Shown one piece after another: positions 1 through 6,915 of a stretch of DNA of 7,006 nt; the first letter of the stretch is position 1, and every line of letters begins with the position of its first letter. The position numbers and the translations under genes are program-made. Below the pieces are notes generated by a model that ran no database searches, was not told where the DNA came from, and saw nothing but the letters and a program-made list of their open reading frames with translations. Source of the DNA: DASRTE01 sp035656095 (GTDB taxonomy: Bacteria; Actinomycetota; Actinomycetes; Jiangellales; Jiangellaceae); NCBI GenBank assembly GCA_035656095.1, contig DASRTE010000187.1:1-7006 (forward strand), in the 5' to 3' direction.

Positions 1-3
1 TGA

Positions 4-627
4 AACCCGCGGTATCTGGCGTTGCTGCGGGTCGATGTGGCGGCCCTGCGTCGTGGCCGGGTTACCGGCGACGAACTGTGCGAGATCCGCGGCGTCGGCC
101 CGGTGCCGGTGCCGGTCGCCGAGAGGCTGCTCGGGAAGGCCGTGCTGCACCTCGTCATCACCCGCGGGACCGACGTGCTCAACGTGACGCACCTGGGCCG
201 CGGGCCCACGGCCGCGCAGAGGATCGCCCTGGCCTGGGCCAGTCCCGGCTGCACCGTGCTGGGGTGCTGGCGAACCCGCACCGAGAACGACCACCGCGAA
301 CCCTGGGCGCAGACCCGACACACCCGGCTGGACCAACTCGACCCGCTGTGTGACCACCACCACGACCTGAAGACCCGATTCGGCTGGGCGCTGGTTCACG
401 GCACCGGCAAACGCCGGATGGTCCCACCCGACGACCCACGGCATCCGAGGCATCGTGCCAATCCGCGGACCGGTCGGGCCAGACCGGCAGGCAGCGCGGG
501 AGGGGTCGCCGTGGCCGGCGTCACCGCAGCTCAGCCGAGCCTGGACCGGCCAGCCCAACCGAGCAGGGACCGGCCGGCCCAACCGACCTTGCCCGATCCA
601 CCCGGCGACCCGCCGCAAGCGGCTTAG
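4..627 (+). pseudogene. C-terminal part of a DUF222-linked HNH endonuclease-like protein, probably truncated
   Basis: The frame open from base 4 to the TAG at 625-627 encodes the C-terminal end of an HNH nuclease-like protein of the kind that normally carries an N-terminal DUF222 domain. Counting from a possible TTG start at 22, the zinc/HNH region is visible: C77 and C82, the D90-H91 pair (ENDHREPW), then LDPLC with C110 followed by HHH at 112-114 and DLKT. The segment before it (LCEIRGVGPVPV, LNVTHLGRGPTAAQR) is also typical of the family. Full-length members are usually 400 residues or more; here bases 1-3 are an in-frame TGA and the DUF222 half is absent. The family-like sequence (NPRYLALLRVD) begins directly after that stop, before the TTG, which has no clear ribosome binding site. 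I therefore favour a gene broken by a nonsense or frameshift change over a genuine 201-residue protein. The tail after residue 145 is low-complexity and rich in Pro, Arg and Ala. Cellular role is unknown; homologues are numerous and often repeated in actinobacterial genomes. Confidence 0.6.
543..590 (+). repeat. Short 24-nt tandem repeat in the HNH protein tail
   Basis: Two near-identical 24-nt units, starting at 543 and 567, encode an eight-residue repeat (S-x-D-R-P-A-Q-P) in the disordered-looking C-terminal tail of the HNH protein. The first 20 bases of the two units differ at one position (552 versus 576). This suggests replication slippage in a region under weak constraint. Confidence 0.6.
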
Positions 628-679
628 CGCATCACACATGACGATCTTGAAAGCCGGATGCTCGCCACGGCCGAAGCAG

Positions 680-741
680 TCGGGGTCGCCTCTCGCCGCC
701 GTCGTTGCCGCGGTCGGCGCTTGATCCGAGCCCGACCCCGA
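680..741 (-). terminator. Weak candidate terminator hairpin after pckG
   Basis: A 9-bp perfect inverted repeat (tcggggtcg at 680-688, cgaccccga at 733-741) lies six bases beyond the pckG stop codon. Its 44-nt loop could itself fold weakly. There is no T-tract after it on the pckG strand, so it is not a classical intrinsic terminator. It could be a G/C-rich hairpin of the kind common in actinobacteria, or chance in GC-rich DNA. Confidence 0.25.
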
Positions 742-746
742 TGCGG

Positions 747-2570
747 TCAGGTGAGGCCGAGGCGGGTCTTCAGGCCGTCGAGCTCTGCCCACAGCAGCGT
801 GGGCAGCTTGTCGCCGAACTTGTCGAACCATTCCGTGATGGCAGGGATTTCGGCCCTCCACTCGTCCGGATCGACCTGCAGGCACTGTTGGAGCTCGTCC
901 GACGTGAGGCCGAGCCCGTCCACGTCCAGCGCCTCAGCCGTGGGGACGCGACCGATCGGAGTCTCCGCGGCGGTGGCTCGGCCTTCGAGCCGCTCGACGA
1001 TCCACTTGAGGACGCGCCCGTTCTCGCCGAAGCCGGGCCACAGAAATCTGCCGTCATCGTCGCGACGGAACCAGTTGACGTAGAAGATCTTGGGCAGCTT
1101 GATCGCGTCGGCCTCCTTGCCCAGTGTGATCCAGTGGCCGAAGTAGTCGCCGCCGTTGTAGCCGATGAACGGCAGCATCGCCATCGGGTCGCGGCGGACC
1201 ACCCCCACCTGACCGGTGGCTGCCGCCGTGGTCTCCGACGAGAGCGTCGCCCCCATGAAGACACCGTGGGTCCAGTCGCGGGCCTCGGTGACCAGCGGGA
1301 TCGTCGTGGCGCGCCGGCCACCGAACAGGATCGCCGAGATCGGCACGCCGCGGGGGTCGTCGTACTCGGGCGCGATGATCGGGCACTGGGTGATCGGCGT
1401 GCAGAACCGCGAGTTGGGATGCGACGAGGGCTCGTCCGACTCCGGCGTCCAGTCGCGTCCCTTCCAGTCGGTGAGGTGTGCGGGCGGGTCCTCGGTCACG
1501 CCCTCCCACCAGATGTCGCCGTCGTCGGTGAGCGCGACGTTGGTGAACAGGCTGTTGCCCCGGTCGATGGTGCGCATCGCATTGGGGTTGGTCTTCCAGC
1601 CGGTGCCGGGCGCGACGCCGAACAGTCCGTACTCGGGGTTGAGTGCGTAGAGGCGGCCGTCCTCGCCGAATCGCATCCAAGCGATGTCGTCGCCGAGGGT
1701 CTCGACCTTCCAGCCGGCAACCGTCGGCTCGAGCATGGCCAGGTTCGTCTTGCCGCACGCGGACGGGAACGCCGCAGCGATGAAGTGGACGGCGCCCTCC
1801 GGGCTGGTCAGCTTCATGATCAGCATGTGCTCCGCCAACCAGCCCTCGTCGCGTGCCATGACGCTGGCGATGCGCAACGAGTAACACTTCTTGCCGAGCA
1901 GCGAGTTGCCGCCGTAGCCGGAGCCGTACGACCAGATCATCCGCTCCTCGGGGAACTGCGTGATGAACTTGGTGTCGTTGCAGGGCCAGGGGACGTCGTG
2001 CTGACCGAGCTCCAGCGGAGCGCCGACCGAGTGCAGGCAGGGGACGAAGTCGGCGTCGTCACGCATGGCGTCGAGGATGCGGGAGCCCATCCGGGTCATG
2101 ATCCGCATGGACGCGACGACGTAGGGGGAGTCGGTCAACTCGACGCCGAACATCGGGTTCTCCGCCTCGACCGGTCCCATGCAGAACGGGATGACGTACA
2201 TGGTCCGGCCGCGCATCGAGCCGCGGTAGTGCCCGACCATCTCGGCCTTCATCTCGTCGGGATCGCGCCAGTTGTTCGTGGGGCCGGCGTCGGCCTCGTC
2301 GACCGAGCAGATGAACGTGCGCTCCTCGACGCGGGCGACGTCGGTGGGGTCGGTGGTCGCCCAGAACGAGTTGGGCTTCTTGTCGAGGCGGACCAGGGTG
2401 CCGGCGTCGACGAGTGCGTCGGTGAGCTTTCGCCACTCGTCGTCGGACCCGTCGCACCAGTGGATGCTCTCGGGCTGGGTTAGCTCGGCGACGCTGGCGA
2501 TCCACCCGAGTAGGCGCGCGTGGCTCGTAGGGGCGTCGCTCAGGTCGTACTCGGTGGTGGATGCAGTCAT
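747..2570 (-). CDS. pckG: Phosphoenolpyruvate carboxykinase (GTP)
   Basis: This enzyme converts oxaloacetate and GTP to phosphoenolpyruvate, GDP and CO2 in the cytoplasm, the entry step of gluconeogenesis from TCA-cycle carbon. The 607-residue length fits the GTP family. Numbering from the ATG at 2570, visible motifs are: the R-loop around 115-134 (YRGSMRGRTMYVIPFCMGP); YGGNSLLGKKCYSLRIAS around 215-236, with the metal-binding lysine in GKK, followed by EHM near 247-249 (metal-binding histidine); the kinase-1 P-loop FPSACGKTN at 268-276 with the reactive cysteine C272; kinase-2 LGDDIAWM at 292-299; NPEYGLFGVAPG near 311-322; the guanine-nucleotide region FGGRRATTIP at 416-425; and GYNGGDYFGHW near 470-480. 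An upstream in-frame GTG at 2588 would add six residues. I prefer the ATG because a GAAAGGTG ribosome binding site lies six bases before it. No frameshift or missing catalytic residue was seen. It is transcribed alone, divergently from the Rieske gene. Long open frames on the opposite strand here are codon-bias shadows. Confidence 0.97.
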   Translation of the reverse strand: MTASTTEYDLSDAPTSHARLLGWIASVAELTQPESIHWCDGSDDEWRKLTDALVDAGTLVRLDKKPNSFWATTDPTDVARVEERTFICSVDEADAGPTNNWRDPDEMKAEMVGHYRGSMRGRTMYVIPFCMGPVEAENPMFGVELTDSPYVVASMRIMTRMGSRILDAMRDDADFVPCLHSVGAPLELGQHDVPWPCNDTKFITQFPEERMIWSYGSGYGGNSLLGKKCYSLRIASVMARDEGWLAEHMLIMKLTSPEGAVHFIAAAFPSACGKTNLAMLEPTVAGWKVETLGDDIAWMRFGEDGRLYALNPEYGLFGVAPGTGWKTNPNAMRTIDRGNSLFTNVALTDDGDIWWEGVTEDPPAHLTDWKGRDWTPESDEPSSHPNSRFCTPITQCPIIAPEYDDPRGVPISAILFGGRRATTIPLVTEARDWTHGVFMGATLSSETTAAATGQVGVVRRDPMAMLPFIGYNGGDYFGHWITLGKEADAIKLPKIFYVNWFRRDDDGRFLWPGFGENGRVLKWIVERLEGRATAAETPIGRVPTAEALDVDGLGLTSDELQQCLQVDPDEWRAEIPAITEWFDKFGDKLPTLLWAELDGLKTRLGLT

Positions 2571-2576
2571 CGAGGT

Positions 2577-2584
2577 CACCTTTC
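2577..2584 (-). promoter_or_regulatory. Ribosome binding site of pckG
   Basis: On the minus strand the sequence GAAAGGTG sits six bases before the ATG at 2570. This supports that start over the GTG at 2588, which would place the site inside the coding region. Confidence 0.6.
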
Positions 2585-2689
2585 GCACGTTGGCGCTCGG
2601 AACGCCCGGGGTCGCGACGGGTGTGCTGATCTGTCACCCGGCAGCAGGTCAGCGCTGCGAGGGCTTCACGACGCTGGGATACGGCGAAC

Positions 2690-2877
2690 GGTACGGCGTC
2701 TGTCTCACGTGGCGGAATGCCAGCCTCGTGAAACGGGTCACAAACTCCGCCCGTCTGTGCTGATACGTGCTAATGGTACGGGCCGGACCGGACCGGTGCT
2801 GAGAACTGGTACGTACATCTGAGCCTTTACGGAGATCCACCGGCGCCATCGCCCCAGAGGCGGCCCTTTCCGGTACG
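2690..2877 (+). repeat. Four dispersed copies of GGTACG
   Basis: GGTACG occurs at 2690-2695, 2775-2780, 2808-2813 and 2872-2877, all on the same strand and all within 188 bases of intergenic DNA. The only other plus-strand copy I noticed is at 4218 inside the CapA gene. The last two copies extend to GGTACGT. They could be half-sites for a regulator or a chance cluster; spacing is irregular (85, 33 and 64 bases between starts). Confidence 0.35.
2727..2742. promoter_or_regulatory. Candidate CRP/GlxR-type operator (TGTGA-N6-TCACA-like)
   Basis: The 16 bases read CGTGA-AACGGG-TCACA on the plus strand, and TGTGA-N6-TCACG on the minus strand. This matches nine of the ten conserved positions of the CRP-family consensus TGTGA-N6-TCACA with the exact six-base spacer. 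The centre lies about 164 nt before the pckG ATG and about 157 nt before the Rieske start. GlxR, the CRP homologue of corynebacteria, is known to control central carbon genes, which makes pckG a plausible target. Binding and direction of regulation are inferred only. Confidence 0.5.
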
Positions 2878-2891
2878 TCGCGGGCTCGGAC

Positions 2892-4088
2892 ATGCTGAGC
2901 CACATGGTGCAGACCGATGCTGGCACTGGCGCGCCCATAGCGACGGACGCTCTCGAGCCCGCCCTGCGACCGTTCGGCAGCGGCACGATGTTGCCGGCCG
3001 TTGCCTACACCTCCGAGGACGTGCTCGGCTGGGAACGCCGCCACCTGTTCTCCGGCTCCTGGACGTGCGTGGGCAGGGGTGACGAACTGCGCCGGGACGT
3101 GTCGGGACGCCTGGTCACCCAACGCGCCGTCCTCGTCGGCGACGTCCCGGTCGTGCTCACGTTCCCACCTGACGGCGCCGTGCACGCGCTCGCCAACACC
3201 TGCCGACATCGCGGGCACGAGATCCTGCCGGCCGGGGCGACGGACGCCCGGCGGGCGTTGCTCTGCCCCTATCACGCCTGGAACTACTCGCTGTCCGGCA
3301 GCCTGGCCTCGGCACCCGGTTTCCGTGACGCCGACGGTTTCGAGCCGCACGACTTCGGACTCGTGCCGCTGCCCGTCTCGGTGTGGTGCGGCTGGGTCTT
3401 CGTCAATGCCGGCGGCGACGGACCGTCGTTCCCGGACCACATCGGAGCGCTCGACTCGCTGGTCGCGCCGTATCGTCCCGAGGCACTCACCCGGCTGGCG
3501 CGACACGACTACGAGGTCGCCGCCAACTGGAAGGTGATCGTCGAGAACTACCACGAGTGCTACCACTGCCCGCTGATCCATCCGGAACTGTGCCAGGTCT
3601 CACCACCGACCAGCGGCCACAACTACGATCTGCCCGGCGGCTGGGTCGGCGGGTCCATGGAACTGCGCGACGGCGCAGTGACGATGTCGCTCGATGGCAC
3701 GTCTCCGGGCCGACCGATCGAGGGCGTCGAGCCGCGGGTCGTGCTCTATCTCGGGCTCTTCCCCAACCTGTTGATCTCCCTCCATCCGGACTACGTGATG
3801 ACGCATCTGCTGACGCCGGTCGGACCCGCGCGTACCGGCGTCGAATGCTCGTGGTACTTCGTCGACGAGGACACAGACCCCACGTACGCGGTGAAGTTCT
3901 GGGACCTGACGAACCGGCAGGATTGGTCGGCCTGCGAATCGGTGCAGCGTGGACTGTCGTCACCGCACTTCCGGCCCGGACCGTTCGCGCCGAACGAGGA
4001 CGCCGTCCACCGGTGGGTGACCATGGTTGCCCGGGCGTATCAGGGCATCGCCCCACACACAAATGGCGTAGAGCACTCCGTACCGTGA
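2892..4088 (+). CDS. Rieske non-heme iron oxygenase, alpha (catalytic) subunit, quaternary-amine-oxygenase-like
   Basis: A 398-residue, probably soluble oxygenase that would use electrons from a separate reductase to activate O2 and hydroxylate or demethylate a small substrate. The N-terminal Rieske domain shows the 2Fe-2S motif C104-x-H106 ... C125-x-x-H128 (CRHRGH, CPYHAW). The C-terminal catalytic domain shows NWKVIVENYHECYHC..IHPEL, giving iron ligands H225 and H230, with the third ligand probably D344 in NRQDWSACESVQRG. The residue three before H225, which bridges the two metal centres, is E222. Most ring-hydroxylating oxygenases have Asp there, whereas carnitine monooxygenase (CntA) has Glu. 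With LHPDYVMTHLLTPV near 297-310, this places it nearest the choline/carnitine/betaine-type branch, but the substrate cannot be read from sequence. Start: ATG 2892, or ATG 2904 (MVQTDAG); neither has a clear ribosome binding site, and family-like sequence starts near residue 33. No reductase, ferredoxin or beta subunit lies in the window. The next gene starts at its stop codon. Confidence 0.88.
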   Translation: MLSHMVQTDAGTGAPIATDALEPALRPFGSGTMLPAVAYTSEDVLGWERRHLFSGSWTCVGRGDELRRDVSGRLVTQRAVLVGDVPVVLTFPPDGAVHALANTCRHRGHEILPAGATDARRALLCPYHAWNYSLSGSLASAPGFRDADGFEPHDFGLVPLPVSVWCGWVFVNAGGDGPSFPDHIGALDSLVAPYRPEALTRLARHDYEVAANWKVIVENYHECYHCPLIHPELCQVSPPTSGHNYDLPGGWVGGSMELRDGAVTMSLDGTSPGRPIEGVEPRVVLYLGLFPNLLISLHPDYVMTHLLTPVGPARTGVECSWYFVDEDTDPTYAVKFWDLTNRQDWSACESVQRGLSSPHFRPGPFAPNEDAVHRWVTMVARAYQGIAPHTNGVEHSVP

Positions 4089-4093
4089 GAGAC

Positions 4094-5206
4094 ATGCCGG
4101 ACGGTGTTGTCCGACTGCTGCTTGGCGGCGACGTGATGACGGGTCGTGGTGTCGACCAGATCCTTCCGCATCCCGGCGACCCGACCCTGCACGAGCACTC
4201 CGTCCGCGATGCGCGCCGGTACGTCGAGCTCGCCTCGGCGTTGAACGGCCCGATCCCACGTCCGGTCGGCTTCTCTTGGCCGTGGGGTGACGCCCTACGA
4301 GCGATTGATGAAGAAGCGCCCGACCTACGACTCGTGAACCTCGAGACGAGTGTGACCCGGAATGACGACTACGACCCAGGCAAGGGCGTGCACTACCGCA
4401 TGAACCCGGACAACGTGGGGTGCCTGACCGTTGCGCGTCTCGACGTCTGCACGCTTGCGAACAACCACGTCCTCGACTTCGGGATTCGCGGGTTGGAGGA
4501 AACACTCGACGTGCTGGCTGCTGCCGCCGTCGAGACGACGGGAGCTGGCCGGCACGTGGACGAAGCGCGGCGGCCGGTGACCGTCGACGCCGGCGCAGGC
4601 AAGATCACGGTCTTCTCGGTTGGCATGCCCTCCAGTGGCGTTCCGGCGCGGTGGGCGGCGACCAACGAGCGGCCGGGGGTGAACTTCGTCGCAAGCGCAT
4701 CCGACGCTGCGGTCGCCGACCTACTGGAACGGGTTCGGCAAGCCAAGCACCACGGCGACGTCGTCGTCGTGTCAATCCATTGGGGATCCAACTGGGGATA
4801 CCGTGTCCCCACGGCCGACGTGCGGCTCGCTCACCTGCTGATCGATGAGGGCGTCGATGTCCTCTACGGGCACTCCTCGCACCATCCGCGGCCGATCGAG
4901 ATCTACCAGGGCAAGCTCGTCCTCTACGGCTGCGGCGACCTGGTCGACGACTACGAGGGGATCGCCGGATACGAGACGTATCGCGACGACCTCCGCCTGC
5001 TCTACCTCGCGACGATCCACGTCGAGACGGGCCGAACGTCCGCGCTGCGGATGGTGCCGTTTCAGGCGCGGCAACTGCGCCTTCACCGGGCATCGGCGGA
5101 CGACAGTTCCTTGCTCGCGAATGTTCTGGACCGCATCAGCCGCTCGTTCGGCCCCGAGGTCGATGTGGAGCCGGACGGGACGCTCGTCCTGAAAGCGAAT
5201 GCCTAG
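4094..5206 (+). CDS. CapA family protein (PGA_cap, metallophosphatase-like fold)
   Basis: A 370-residue member of the family named after CapA of poly-gamma-glutamate capsule synthesis, which has a calcineurin-like metallophosphatase fold. Expected motifs appear in order: LLLGGDVMTGRG at 8-19 (D13), VNLETSVT at 81-88 (N82, E84), HYRMNP at 100-105, LANNHVLDFG at 121-130 (N123, N124, H125, D128), VVSIHWGSNWG at 225-235 (H229), and GHSSHHPRPIE at 259-269 (H260, H263, H264), followed by GKLVLYGCGDLVDDY. These supply candidate metal-binding residues. There is no signal peptide or membrane segment, unlike the anchored Bacillus CapA, so it is probably cytoplasmic, and no capB or capC neighbour is present. 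It is therefore more likely an uncharacterised hydrolase-like enzyme than a capsule protein. The ATG at 4094 begins five bases after the Rieske stop; an in-frame GTG at 4085 would give a four-base GTGA overlap and three extra residues. Neither start has a strong ribosome binding site. Both arrangements imply co-transcription and probably translational coupling. Confidence 0.85.
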   Translation: MPDGVVRLLLGGDVMTGRGVDQILPHPGDPTLHEHSVRDARRYVELASALNGPIPRPVGFSWPWGDALRAIDEEAPDLRLVNLETSVTRNDDYDPGKGVHYRMNPDNVGCLTVARLDVCTLANNHVLDFGIRGLEETLDVLAAAAVETTGAGRHVDEARRPVTVDAGAGKITVFSVGMPSSGVPARWAATNERPGVNFVASASDAAVADLLERVRQAKHHGDVVVVSIHWGSNWGYRVPTADVRLAHLLIDEGVDVLYGHSSHHPRPIEIYQGKLVLYGCGDLVDDYEGIAGYETYRDDLRLLYLATIHVETGRTSALRMVPFQARQLRLHRASADDSSLLANVLDRISRSFGPEVDVEPDGTLVLKANA

Positions 5207-5265
5207 TCCCACGTGATCGGCCGTGGTCGGGACTCGGCTCGTGAACCGCCGTGGCGGGTGAAGGG

Positions 5266-6627
5266 TCAGGACGTCGCGACCGGTTGCCGCGGAGTGGAGT
5301 CGACGGCCGTGACCTCGGGCAAGCCTTGAGCGGCGCACGGCCCGCTTCGGCCCGCCTTCCGGCCGACGATGACGTCCGCGCTCTCGCGCAGACCGCGGAG
5401 CACAGCGATCACGGGAAGCACCCCGACCAGGACGACTCCGCCGGCGACGTAACCGGCGGCGATCGACTCGGCCCGCGAGAGCTGACCCAGCCCGAGCTGG
5501 CCGCCGATGCCGCCGGCACTGCCAACCAGGGAGTCGAACGAGACCACGGTCGCTCTCTGCTCGGACGGTATGACGCCGTGCAGATAGGCCTGCTTCACCG
5601 GGCCGTAGACGCCCATCGAGCCCGTAGCGATGAGCAGGGCCACGACGGCCGGCCAGAACGATCCGACCACACCGACACCGACGACCGCTGCGGCGATGAC
5701 TCCGGCCGACCACAGCATGAGCGTGGTGCGCCTGCCGCAGTAGCGGGTGAAGAACTCGACGATGCTGTTTCCTGCGATCGTCGACAGGGCGATGAGCGCC
5801 GCCACGACCCCGGCCACCCAGGCCGCGTCCCGGCCGAGAAGCTCGAGGAAGTAGGGCTGCCAGGCGTAGAAGCCCCACATCGTGAACGCGCCTTGGATGA
5901 ACGAGGCGATCACGAGCAGCCGGACCGACCGCCGACGCCAGCCGTAGGTGATGCTCGCTCGGAGTACCTGCTGCGCTTCCGCTGGAATGCGGGCGAGGGT
6001 CGTCCGGCGCGGGACGAAGCCCGTGTCGTGCATGAGGCGCATCGCGACGAGGAACACGACGGCGAGGAGCACGGCCCGGCCGATGTACGGCCACGCCAGG
6101 TCGACCGTGCCGAGCAGACCGCCGCCCACGGTTCCGATCAGCATCGCCGCCCCGGAGAACATCGCCCCGCGCGCGAACACCTGGTCGAGTTGACCCTGGA
6201 AACCGGTGGCGTTCAACGCGTCGACCAGCCATGCCTCCACCGCACCCGAGTAGAAGCTGAAGCCGAGACCCAGGACGATCGAGGCGACGACGAAAGGCAC
6301 CAGCCCACCACCCACGGCAGCGATCGACACATAGGCGATCGTCCCGACCATGATCGTCAGGGCGCTGAGCAGGAACGAGAACCGCCGCCCTCTGGTGTCG
6401 GCGGTCACGCCCGTCGGTATCTCGAAGATCACCATGCCGGCCGTGAATGCGGCGTTGGCGACGAAGACCTCGAAGATGTCGAGGCCCGCGTCGAGGAGGA
6501 ACAGCGTGTTGACGCCCCAGATCAGGGATGCCGACAGCGTGTAGATGCAGGCGATGGCGTAGTACGTGCGGGTCACCGACGGTCCATGCTCGCGGATGGC
6601 CGAACTGCGTGGCGTCGACGCGCTCAC
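5266..6627 (-). CDS. Major facilitator superfamily (MFS) transporter
   Basis: A 453-residue integral membrane protein with about twelve hydrophobic segments, expected to move a small solute across the cytoplasmic membrane by proton-coupled antiport or symport. Numbering from the GTG at 6627: the first helix begins near residue 21; the loop between helices 2 and 3 carries the MFS motif A (GVTADTRGRR at 73-82); FYSGAVEAWLVD at 125-136 is a helix-5 signature of this transporter group; a degenerate motif A repeat (RYCGRRTTL) is near 295-303; and IPSEQRATVVSFDSLVGS at 353-370 is typical of helices 10-11. The C-terminal 40 or so residues are polar and probably cytoplasmic. An ATG at 6699 would add 24 residues but has no ribosome binding site and would add a polar stretch. 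The GTG is preceded by a perfect GGAGGT, so I choose it. The gene converges on the CapA gene with a 59-nt gap. Substrate is unknown; family resemblance is to drug or metabolite exporters. Confidence 0.88.
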   Translation of the reverse strand: MSASTPRSSAIREHGPSVTRTYYAIACIYTLSASLIWGVNTLFLLDAGLDIFEVFVANAAFTAGMVIFEIPTGVTADTRGRRFSFLLSALTIMVGTIAYVSIAAVGGGLVPFVVASIVLGLGFSFYSGAVEAWLVDALNATGFQGQLDQVFARGAMFSGAAMLIGTVGGGLLGTVDLAWPYIGRAVLLAVVFLVAMRLMHDTGFVPRRTTLARIPAEAQQVLRASITYGWRRRSVRLLVIASFIQGAFTMWGFYAWQPYFLELLGRDAAWVAGVVAALIALSTIAGNSIVEFFTRYCGRRTTLMLWSAGVIAAAVVGVGVVGSFWPAVVALLIATGSMGVYGPVKQAYLHGVIPSEQRATVVSFDSLVGSAGGIGGQLGLGQLSRAESIAAGYVAGGVVLVGVLPVIAVLRGLRESADVIVGRKAGRSGPCAAQGLPEVTAVDSTPRQPVATS

Positions 6628-6630
6628 CGG

Positions 6631-6636
6631 ACCTCC
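6631..6636 (-). promoter_or_regulatory. Ribosome binding site deciding the MFS start
   Basis: On the minus strand GGAGGT lies three bases before the GTG at 6627. This is the strongest Shine-Dalgarno match seen in the window and argues against the longer form starting at 6699. Confidence 0.65.
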
Positions 6637-6790
6637 GTAGGTTGCTCGAGCCTGCCGGATGCAACCGCCGGCAGCGGCGACGACATCCCGAACCGACATA
6701 CCGATTCGTTGCGCCGGGCGCGCTCGGCCGCCATCACCGGCGGGAGCGCCTCTTGCCTCGATCGACGGGCCGGGCTCGGTGGTGATGGAT

Positions 6791-6819
6791 TTCGGCCCAC
6801 CGATGAGCGCCGGTACACT
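6791..6819 (+). promoter_or_regulatory. Candidate promoter of tRNA-Arg
   Basis: TACACT at 6814-6819 is a good -10 element. A poor -35-like TTCGGC lies at 6791-6796 with a 17-base spacer. The predicted transcription start near 6826 would give a 5' leader of about 17 nt before the mature tRNA, a normal arrangement. The -35 match is weak, so only the -10 is persuasive. Confidence 0.4.
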
Positions 6820-6842
6820 CAGGACCCGGTCATGGCAACCCT

Positions 6843-6915
6843 GCGCCCGTAGCTCAACGGATAGAGCATCTGACTACGGATCAGAAGGTTGGGGGTTCGA
6901 ATCCCTTCGGGCGCG
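6843..6915 (+). tRNA. tRNA-Arg (anticodon ACG)
   Basis: The cloverleaf folds by eye. The acceptor stem GCGCCCG (6843-6849) pairs with CGGGCGC (6908-6914); the D stem is GCTC/GAGC; the anticodon stem is TCTGA/TCAGA with loop CTACGGA, giving anticodon ACG at 6876-6878; the variable region is AGGTT; and the T stem GGGGG/CCCTT encloses TTCGAAT. A34 would be read as inosine after TadA deamination, decoding CGU, CGC and CGA. The discriminator base is G6915. The genome does not encode CCA directly (CTC follows), so the tail must be added by the CCA-adding enzyme. Confidence 0.97.

Larger units (their letters stand above)
2571..2891. other. Divergent intergenic region between pckG and the Rieske oxygenase gene
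   Basis: This 321-nt stretch separates two divergently transcribed genes and must contain the promoters of both. I see no credible small gene, and frames crossing it lack family features. Notable contents are a CRP/GlxR-like dyad near the centre (2727-2742), four copies of GGTACG (2690, 2775, 2808 and 2872), and a short direct repeat of ggacc near 2785-2794. I could not identify convincing -35/-10 pairs for either gene. The Rieske gene also lacks an obvious Shine-Dalgarno sequence before 2892. Confidence 0.7.

Noticed and set aside
705..2483. Long open frame on the plus strand, opposite pckG (592 codons).
   Set aside because: It is antisense to an unmistakable PEPCK with all motifs. The translation is low-complexity, rich in Arg, Val, Asp and Gly, without family signatures, as expected from GC-biased third positions.
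2622..2638. Second CRP-like site, TGTGC ... TCACC, upstream of pckG.
   Set aside because: The spacer between half-sites is seven rather than six bases and both half-sites deviate from consensus.
2649..3581. Minus-strand open frame of 310 codons across the divergent intergenic region and the Rieske gene.
   Set aside because: It crosses the regulatory region and is antisense to the conserved Rieske domain; no domain or membrane signature is visible.
3383..4093. Upstream extension of the CapA open frame inside the Rieske gene.
   Set aside because: The extension is an Arg-rich out-of-frame reading of the Rieske coding sequence. CapA family sequence begins only at about 4106, just after the Rieske stop.
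5209..5257. Small hairpins in the convergent gap between CapA and MFS genes (CCACG/CGTGG at 5209-5226 and CCGC/GCGG at 5246-5257).
   Set aside because: Stems of five and four base pairs without a T-tract on either strand are expected by chance in GC-rich DNA, so I do not call a terminator.
4772..6664. Long minus-strand open frame (630 codons) and plus-strand frame 5251-6852 overlapping the MFS gene.
   Set aside because: Both are rich in Arg, His, Gly and Asp and lack membrane segments or motifs, while the overlapping MFS frame has clear helices, motif A and a perfect ribosome binding site.
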